In this document: piece after piece, positions 32,514-37,013 of the stretch
Layout: each line of letters opens with the position of its first letter
Position numbering within the stretch: the first letter of the stretch is position 1
Source: a bacterium
Lineage (GTDB): Bacteria > Hydrothermota > Tepidihabitantia > B3-TA06
NCBI GenBank assembly: GCA_012517375.1
Contig: JAAYVC010000070.1
Coordinates: forward strand, 1 to 37,013
Length of the DNA stretch: 37,013 nt
Direction of reading: 5' to 3'
Program-made: the position numbers and the translations under genes
Notes under the pieces: generated by a model
What the model saw: only the letters and a program-made list of their open reading frames with translations
Told to the model about the DNA's origin: nothing
The model's database searches: none

Positions 32514-32541
32514 TTGACAATCATTCCATTCAGCCTATTCT
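32514..32541 (+). promoter_or_regulatory. Promoter of the outer-membrane barrel gene (leaderless)
   Basis: TTGACA (32514-32519), 16-bp spacer, TATTCT (32536-32541). Only six bases lie between the -10 box and the ATG, so the start of transcription should fall on or next to the start codon. No usable Shine-Dalgarno sequence exists before the ATG. Confidence 0.72.
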
Positions 32542-32547
32542 TTAGGC

Positions 32548-34764
32548 ATGAATGCTTTGATGGTCTTTCTGGGATTAGTAACCCAGCCTCTGGCTGAAGG
32601 TGCGGACGATACTTTAAGGTTCGATGATGTTGTTGAACAAAGGCTCCACGCAGCTCTTGTTTCTTTGGACCCCTTAGCCCGGCTCAGGGCGGCATGGCTG
32701 TTGCCCGAATTCGTAGTTAGGGGCGAAACGCTCTCTTTTGCCGGCTCGCGGCCTGATCAGAACCGCTTTCAGCTCGAAGGTATTCCCCTTTATGACCCGC
32801 AGTCAGGGGACGAACTCGTCTTCCTTCCCCGCTCCATGCTTTTCGGTTGCAAGGGATTGGGGAATGAGACCGGCGCCATAACGCCGGTTCTTAATCTATC
32901 GACTCGTGCATATGAGGACGGCAAGCTCCATGCCTTTCTGGAAGCCTCCTCGCCGTTCTTTTTACCCGACGGACGGAACGGGGAAGCTGAATTACTCGCC
33001 TATGTCCCTTTGGGGCAAAAACTTACGATAGCCCTGAACGGATGCGCCATGCTCCGGGACATGCGTCCGGATTACGGTTCAGCAGGCGTAACCCGCACCC
33101 AGATGAGCGCCTATACAGGCGCCGCAACTGCGCTTCTTGCACCATCCGAGGATATACTTGTCAAGGCAAGGTTCTTGCGCTCCGAGACCCAGCGTGATAT
33201 CTTTACGCCCCAGTGGATATTCAACCAGCTTTCCACCCCTGTCAGGTACTGCACGTCCGATCTGCTCTCGTTCGATTTCATCTACCGCAAGAAAACTTTT
33301 GACGTGCGCTTAACACTCTCAGGCTCCAACGGCTTCAACTGGATTGGCGGAAGAAAGGACGCCGACCTGGGGCTTTTCACAGGTTTCCAGCCGCAGGATA
33401 CGACTCCTCCTTTTGCCGAGCTCAATACGGCTAACCCCTTCGGCGTCAAAGGGTTATTCTATTCCGAAGGCTCGAATCCTCGGGTTAAGGCATGGACTTC
33501 GGTATCCAACCGCGCAAAGGGCGAACTGAACGTAAAGGTCGGAGATATCAACGAGTTGCGTACGGTTCTTGAGTTCACTGTCTACAATTTTCTTTTAGAC
33601 AATTCGTATTTCGGCAACAACGACAGTATCTTCGACACTTACGAGTATTCCCCAAGGTACGGCGATTTCTATTTCGCAGACAGGCTTCATTTCGGAAATT
33701 TCAGTATTGAACCCGGATTGAGCCTCATGTATCTTGAGACAGAGCAAAAGGATACAATCGTTGGCGAGGCCGGACTGGATATAAGTCTCGCTCTCACGCC
33801 CAGTGTCAAGGCGCGGGCGTCTTTCTACGGGATAGAACTCGAGGCTGGATCCGACATCGCGGCGGGACTGGTTCCATTCTTTTATTTTCTTGAGAACGCG
33901 GAAGCAAAACCCGATGCGGATACTCTGCTGCTCCTGCCAACCGACCCTCCTGCTCCGGAGAGGGCTTTCAGAGCATGGATGAATGCCACGAAGAATCTCG
34001 GAATCAACTGGACCTTCGGACTCAATCTCCTGTCAAGCATGAGTTATGATGCGCCCGGTGTCGAGTTGATGTACGATTCGACCAACACATCATTTGCAGG
34101 CATCTCTCTTGACACAAAAGGAGTCTCCTTCGCGGCTGTCCCCAGTGTGAGGTATTCTTCCGAATGGGTTTCAATAAAACTGGCGTATAGATTTTCATCG
34201 ATTCAATCGACAAGCAGCGGGGTTGCAGCAGATTACGCAAGACTTCTTAAGCCGGATTCGACCGCGGGAAGACTGGAGAGATTTCCTTCGGATTCAAGGC
34301 ACAAGATTACCCTTGTTGCCGAGCTGACTTCGCCTTCATCGCTCCCTTACTGGGCGCAAGAATGGCGCCTTTCACCAGGCTTCGCTCTGGCATCCGGCTT
34401 CCCTGACGAGGAGGTAGAGGATGTCGCACCCTGGTGGGCATGGCTTGAAATTACGGCAGGCCGTACACTTACACTGGGCAGGACCAAGACTACGATTACG
34501 GCCGAATTCCTGAATCCCTTCGGCTGGCAGGGTCCTCTTTTCGGAAGCGTTGGAAGAACTGACCCCTCGGAGGAGGATTTCCGGACAAGGGCGATTCTAG
34601 GAAACGCGGATTATCACTCCTCAAGGGACGCCAATCACGACGGTTACATTACTGCAGCAGAGGAGGTTGCCGCATACAAGCGGGCGCGGACGTTCTATGA
34701 TGCGTGGACTCCGGGGCCTATTCCTCGAAGAAGCATCGAACTAAAGCTCGCCTTCGGCTTTTGA
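32548..34764 (+). CDS. TonB-receptor-like outer-membrane barrel with short plug
   Basis: A 738-residue protein rich in alternating, aromatic-ended beta strands, ending SIELKLAFGF with a terminal Phe as in outer-membrane barrels. An N-terminal hydrophobic stretch (MNALMVFLGLVTQPLA) may be a weak signal peptide. Residues about 55-115 resemble the plug of TonB-dependent receptors (SFAGSRPDQNRFQLEGIPLYDP) but are only about half normal plug length. A perfect 12-residue EF-hand loop (D694-E705, DANHDGYITAAE) precedes the last strands. No TonB box is evident. Its role could be uptake or a surface partner of the neighbouring proteases. The start is supported by the promoter but lacks a Shine-Dalgarno sequence. 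Confidence 0.78.
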   Translation: MNALMVFLGLVTQPLAEGADDTLRFDDVVEQRLHAALVSLDPLARLRAAWLLPEFVVRGETLSFAGSRPDQNRFQLEGIPLYDPQSGDELVFLPRSMLFGCKGLGNETGAITPVLNLSTRAYEDGKLHAFLEASSPFFLPDGRNGEAELLAYVPLGQKLTIALNGCAMLRDMRPDYGSAGVTRTQMSAYTGAATALLAPSEDILVKARFLRSETQRDIFTPQWIFNQLSTPVRYCTSDLLSFDFIYRKKTFDVRLTLSGSNGFNWIGGRKDADLGLFTGFQPQDTTPPFAELNTANPFGVKGLFYSEGSNPRVKAWTSVSNRAKGELNVKVGDINELRTVLEFTVYNFLLDNSYFGNNDSIFDTYEYSPRYGDFYFADRLHFGNFSIEPGLSLMYLETEQKDTIVGEAGLDISLALTPSVKARASFYGIELEAGSDIAAGLVPFFYFLENAEAKPDADTLLLLPTDPPAPERAFRAWMNATKNLGINWTFGLNLLSSMSYDAPGVELMYDSTNTSFAGISLDTKGVSFAAVPSVRYSSEWVSIKLAYRFSSIQSTSSGVAADYARLLKPDSTAGRLERFPSDSRHKITLVAELTSPSSLPYWAQEWRLSPGFALASGFPDEEVEDVAPWWAWLEITAGRTLTLGRTKTTITAEFLNPFGWQGPLFGSVGRTDPSEEDFRTRAILGNADYHSSRDANHDGYITAAEEVAAYKRARTFYDAWTPGPIPRRSIELKLAFGF

Positions 34765-34771
34765 GGATAGT

Positions 34772-34799
34772 GAAGCCAGCCGCGAGGCTGGCTTCTTCT
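34772..34799 (+). terminator. Terminator of the outer-membrane barrel gene
   Basis: GAAGCCAGCC and GGCTGGCTTC form a perfect 10-bp stem with a 4-nt loop (GCGA), followed by TTCTT. It lies eight bases after the stop at 34764, between two convergent genes, and may serve both strands. Confidence 0.8.
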
Positions 34800-34828
34800 T
34801 CCCTAACCTTTTACCGACCCAAGAGGTA

Positions 34829-35152
34829 CTATCTTAATAAAGTAAACTTACAAGCAACCTGCCCCCTGGTTCCCTGAACCGCTACCCAGTACACGCCCGC
34901 TGGAAGATCGGAGAGATCGAGTTGCACGGCGGCAGGGGAGGGGGGCGAGGAGGGCAAGGAGGGCCGTAAGCTGTGGCGGCAGGGGATTGAGTCCTCCGCT
35001 CCATCGATGGTTACGGATTTCCCGCCTGAGAGCGAGGCGGCCACTGAAACCAGGGAGTCCTCGGACACCGAGTTTATTATCTGCGCTACCTGGGGATCAT
35101 ACTCAATTGCTGGATAGAAAGAAACGATTGTTGCGACGACAAAGAAGACCAC
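34829..35152 (-). CDS. Mini M28 paralogue: N-terminal region joined to sorting tail
   Basis: A 107-residue exported protein. Residues about 18-62 (YDPQVAQIINSVSEDSL, LSGGKSVTIDG, DSI and RHSL) align closely with residues 22-65 of the M28 peptidase encoded upstream at 35272-36594. Residues about 76-107 (VQLDLSDLPAGVYWV to FTLLR) align with that peptidase's C-terminal sorting tail. Everything between, including all five zinc ligands, is missing and replaced by a short Pro/Ser-rich link. The start is GTG with GGAGG five bases upstream and a good promoter, so it appears expressed. It is either a deletion remnant or a working non-catalytic partner, for example an inhibitor or decoy. That function is only a guess. 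Confidence 0.65.
   Translation of the reverse strand: MVFFVVATIVSFYPAIEYDPQVAQIINSVSEDSLVSVAASLSGGKSVTIDGAEDSIPCRHSLRPSLPSSPPSPAAVQLDLSDLPAGVYWVAVQGTRGQVACKFTLLR
34928..34986. repeat. 12-bp direct repeats around a G-rich junction
   Basis: GGCGGCAGGGGA occurs at 34928-34939 and again at 34975-34986, with a G-rich, purine-only-like stretch between. The repeats span exactly the place in the mini-gene where the M28 catalytic domain is missing. Confidence 0.7.
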
Positions 35153-35178
35153 AATATCCTCCGTTTTTTCCTACATTA

Positions 35179-35206
35179 AATATAGCCCCTTTTTTAAGGT
35201 TGTCAA
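35179..35206 (-). promoter_or_regulatory. Promoter of the mini M28 gene
   Basis: On the minus strand TTGACA (35206-35201), 16-bp spacer, TATATT (35184-35179). The spacer holds CCTTAAAAAAGG, like the CCTTTAAGAGG in the second C25 promoter. The leader is about 20 nt. Confidence 0.75.
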
Positions 35207-35271
35207 GCCAATTCAGAGAATATTGAACTGCGCCATGATGCAAAGGGGTTTGTGGTCGATTTTGAAAAGCT

Positions 35272-36594
35272 TCAGCGCACGACTACGAATCTTTGTGAAA
35301 CCCGCTTTCCTGCTCCTTCAAGAGATATCCAGTATACGCCTGAGGAAAGGTCTTGGATGTCAAAGGAGAACCTGGTATCCGTGGTCGAAGGAGTGAGCAT
35401 GCCGAGCGACTTAACCCTGCGTCCGGATGCGTCGTATACAAAGACTGTCAGGGTGTTGTTTGACCGGAAGTCTATGTTTAACCGAGACTTGACGAAAGGT
35501 GAAACGAGGTTGACCATTATCTCATCTAGAGGGACCTCAGGCTGCTCGGCAATGACGGTGGTCGATTCAGGCAGAACCTCTGCCTTAATTGCAGCCCATG
35601 CAAGCGCCAGCTTGACTGCGTCGGTCATGAAATCCTTGTCGAGGGTGGAGATTCTGTCGGTGATATGGTGATAGAAGGGCGTAAAATCCTCGAAGTCCTC
35701 TATCATGAGAACGGCGGGAATTTGAAGCTGCCAGAACCAGTAGTGGTCGCTGCGGTCGGTTGCATCCGATACGTGGATATCGGGCGCAAGATTCACCCCG
35801 TACGTCTCCATTAGGGATGAAAGCGTATCGCCCATATCCTGGGACTCGTCTATCCACGGACAGCAGTGCAGCTCCATCTGCGGGTTTTCATCGCCGTTGT
35901 ACGCTATCATATCCATATCGAGAACGGCAATTATGTCGTCCTTCTTTTGGACCGCATCCTTTGCATAGTACTCGGATCCCCAAAGACCCTGCTCCTCGCC
36001 TGAAAAGAGTACGAGTCTTATCGTGTGCTGCCACTGGTAGGCGGAGAATATCCTTGCCGCTTCAATCACTGCCGCACATCCCGATGCGTTGTCGTCCGCT
36101 CCGGGCGTATAGGAGCCTTCTATCTCGCTTGTGGCGTCATAATGCGCGCAAAGTATGATCTGTTGTTCGTCCTTTCCCGGGATGGTGGCAACAATGTTGT
36201 TCAAATGGAACTGCTCGCCAGCATTCTCCAGGGACTCGAAAAGAAGGGCCCTTTCTGCCTCACTTACTCCTATAGGAAGCGGCCTCGGCTCCGCGAGCGA
36301 TGATTTACTAGAGATGAAAGGCTGCAGCTGCGCTTCGACGCCTCTCAGTTCAAACTGCTCCCGCAGCCAGTTTGTCGCCTTTATTATATCGCCCGTGAGG
36401 GAATGCCGGGTGGTAATGGAATCCTTCTTGCCTCCGATTTTAACGCTCTTCTCTCCGCTCAAGCCCTCTATGTAATAAGAAAGAGAATCGGTGGATACCT
36501 GTTCAATTATCGAATCGACCTTGGGGTCGAACGTTGTTTCAACAGCGCCAGCCCAGAAAATCACCAGCCCGCCGAATGCAATACTCATAAGCAC
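35272..36594 (-). CDS. Secreted M28 family zinc aminopeptidase
   Basis: A 440-residue exported peptidase of the M28 family. All metal ligands are visible: H151 in CAHYDATS, D167 in GADDNASG, E200/E201 in FSGEEQG, D228 in LDMDMI and H309 in PFYHHITDR. A hydrophobic N-terminus serves as signal peptide. Residues 22-65 form a conserved pre-domain shared with the mini-gene downstream. The last 60 residues (LTVFVYDASGRRVKSL to RFVVVR) are a type IX-like sorting tail. The start is GTG 36592-36594, six bases after GGAGG; an ATG two codons later has poorer spacing. It probably frees N-terminal amino acids from peptides made by the neighbouring C25 endopeptidases. Confidence 0.9.
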   Translation of the reverse strand: MLMSIAFGGLVIFWAGAVETTFDPKVDSIIEQVSTDSLSYYIEGLSGEKSVKIGGKKDSITTRHSLTGDIIKATNWLREQFELRGVEAQLQPFISSKSSLAEPRPLPIGVSEAERALLFESLENAGEQFHLNNIVATIPGKDEQQIILCAHYDATSEIEGSYTPGADDNASGCAAVIEAARIFSAYQWQHTIRLVLFSGEEQGLWGSEYYAKDAVQKKDDIIAVLDMDMIAYNGDENPQMELHCCPWIDESQDMGDTLSSLMETYGVNLAPDIHVSDATDRSDHYWFWQLQIPAVLMIEDFEDFTPFYHHITDRISTLDKDFMTDAVKLALAWAAIKAEVLPESTTVIAEQPEVPLDEIMVNLVSPFVKSRLNIDFRSNNTLTVFVYDASGRRVKSLGMLTPSTTDTRFSFDIQDLSSGVYWISLEGAGKRVSQRFVVVR

Positions 36595-36627
36595 TTCCGG
36601 CCTCCGATGTTTTGTATTTTATCTTGA

Positions 36628-36655
36628 ATGATAGGTTCTATTCATGCCTTGTCAA
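36628..36655 (-). promoter_or_regulatory. Promoter of the M28 gene
   Basis: On the minus strand TTGACA (36655-36650), 16-bp spacer, TATCAT (36633-36628). The -35 box lies inside an inverted repeat GCCT-N7-AGGC (36646-36660) that might bind a regulator. The leader is about 25-30 nt with GGAGG at 36601-36605. Confidence 0.75.
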
Positions 36656-36796
36656 CAGGCAAAAGTTCGTGCACCAGGAGATAGTTACCAGTGGTTAAAG
36701 AGGGTATTAAAGAAAGCGGGGGTCTTAAGCAGACTTAGAAAAAAAGAGCTAAAGAAGGAGAGAGGCCGCTTATCCAGCTTGCTTATAAAACGCTAG
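36644..36796 (+). CDS. Possible small basic protein
   Basis: An ATG opens a 50-codon frame ending in TAG. The product is unusually rich in Lys and Arg (for example RLRKKELKKERGR). Its start lies inside the M28 promoter on the opposite strand. There is only a weak AGG before the ATG and no clear promoter. The basic composition may simply reflect the purine-rich DNA. I do not recognise it. Confidence 0.18.
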   Translation: MPCQQAKVRAPGDSYQWLKRVLKKAGVLSRLRKKELKKERGRLSSLLIKR

Positions 36797-36842
36797 GGAG
36801 CATGAACCTCCTGCAAACAGTAAGGATGAGCATATTATGTTA

Positions 36843-37013
36843 TCAGATGCGCAAGCCTCTGCTGGTATCCAAGGAGCTGTGAACTTCCGCCCGGCGGTTC
36901 GCAAGCGGTCGAGGCGTACGAGACCCCGGTTCATAACCCGATGGAACGATAAAGGCGAACCCCATTCCCTCGGCTGCAATCAGCTCGATGACAACTTCCT
37001 CCTCTTTCCTGTC
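36843..37013 (-). CDS. Possible C-terminal fragment of a gene entering from the right
   Basis: A frame open from the window edge for 56 codons to TGA at 36843-36845. The first part (EEEVVIELIAAEGMGFAF) has protein-like composition; the last (RRAEVHSSLDTSRGLRI) looks less so. An overlapping 69-codon frame in another phase covers the same bases. I cannot recognise a family. Confidence 0.22.
   Translation of the reverse strand, partial: DRKEEEVVIELIAAEGMGFAFIVPSGYEPGSRTPRPLANRRAEVHSSLDTSRGLRI

Larger units (their letters stand above)
36595..37013. other. Right flank, mostly without supported genes
   Basis: A 419-nt stretch holding the M28 promoter, a possible 50-codon basic reading frame on the plus strand and a possible C-terminal gene fragment on the minus strand, each listed separately with low confidence. 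The middle part is purine-rich on the plus strand. No RNA gene was recognised. Confidence 0.5.

Noticed and set aside
36770-36979. 69-codon minus-strand frame
   Set aside because: No Shine-Dalgarno sequence, no family likeness, and an overlapping frame open from the edge is at least as likely.

Overview
The window looks like chromosome of a Gram-negative (diderm) bacterium of roughly balanced base composition. Several secreted proteases end in a C-terminal tail of the type IX secretion (Por) kind, there is a TonB-receptor-like outer-membrane barrel, and there are gingipain-type C25 peptidases, DUF4416 and a LysW-like zinc ribbon. This points to the FCB group or a nearby candidate phylum; a WOR-3/Stahlbacteria-like lineage is my best guess, but it is an inference. 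No rRNA, tRNA, CRISPR, insertion sequence or phage gene was seen.

Layout. (1) 1-246 is non-coding, with a tandem 11-bp repeat and hairpins. (2) 247-6636, minus strand, transcribed recF > DUF721/DciA-like > gyrB > M42 aminopeptidase > EF-G-like GTPase, tightly packed; an SPFH/prohibitin-like membrane protein (6754-7707) precedes it on the same strand. (3) 7983-17356, plus strand: a six-cistron envelope operon coding for a DUF1175 protein (NlpC/P60-like by its motifs), a thioester alpha-2-macroglobulin interrupted by one in-frame TAA, a penicillin-binding transpeptidase, a SpoIID-type lytic transglycosylase, an HExxH peptidase and a membrane-anchored DUF2138/DUF3352-like protein. (4) 17377-26994, minus strand: glmM > glmS > recA > recX > alaS > DUF3108-like > scpB > DUF4416 > PTPS-like. 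Most of these are joined by stop/start overlaps. (5) 27129-27509, minus strand: a LysW-like zinc ribbon with a very acidic tail. (6) 27869-36594: a secretion island with two tandem C25 peptidases (the second split by a frameshift), an outer-membrane barrel, a miniature M28 relative lacking its catalytic domain, and a full M28 peptidase.

How the genes fit together. Region 3 joins a protease-trapping protein to enzymes that cut or crosslink peptidoglycan, and is the best candidate for an incompletely described system (periplasmic protease defence coupled to wall repair). It recalls the enterobacterial yfa cluster but has an intact thioester and a different set of wall enzymes. Region 4 combines amino-sugar precursor synthesis, recombination, alanyl-tRNA synthesis and chromosome organisation in one chain. 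Region 6 is exported proteolysis, with two paralogue pairs in which one member is intact and the other broken or reduced.

Nine promoters can be read by eye, seven of them with a 16-bp spacer. Two (glmM and the outer-membrane barrel) place the -10 box so close to the ATG that leaderless mRNAs are predicted. The two gene breaks (11088 and 30801) could be real or could be assembly errors; raw reads would decide.
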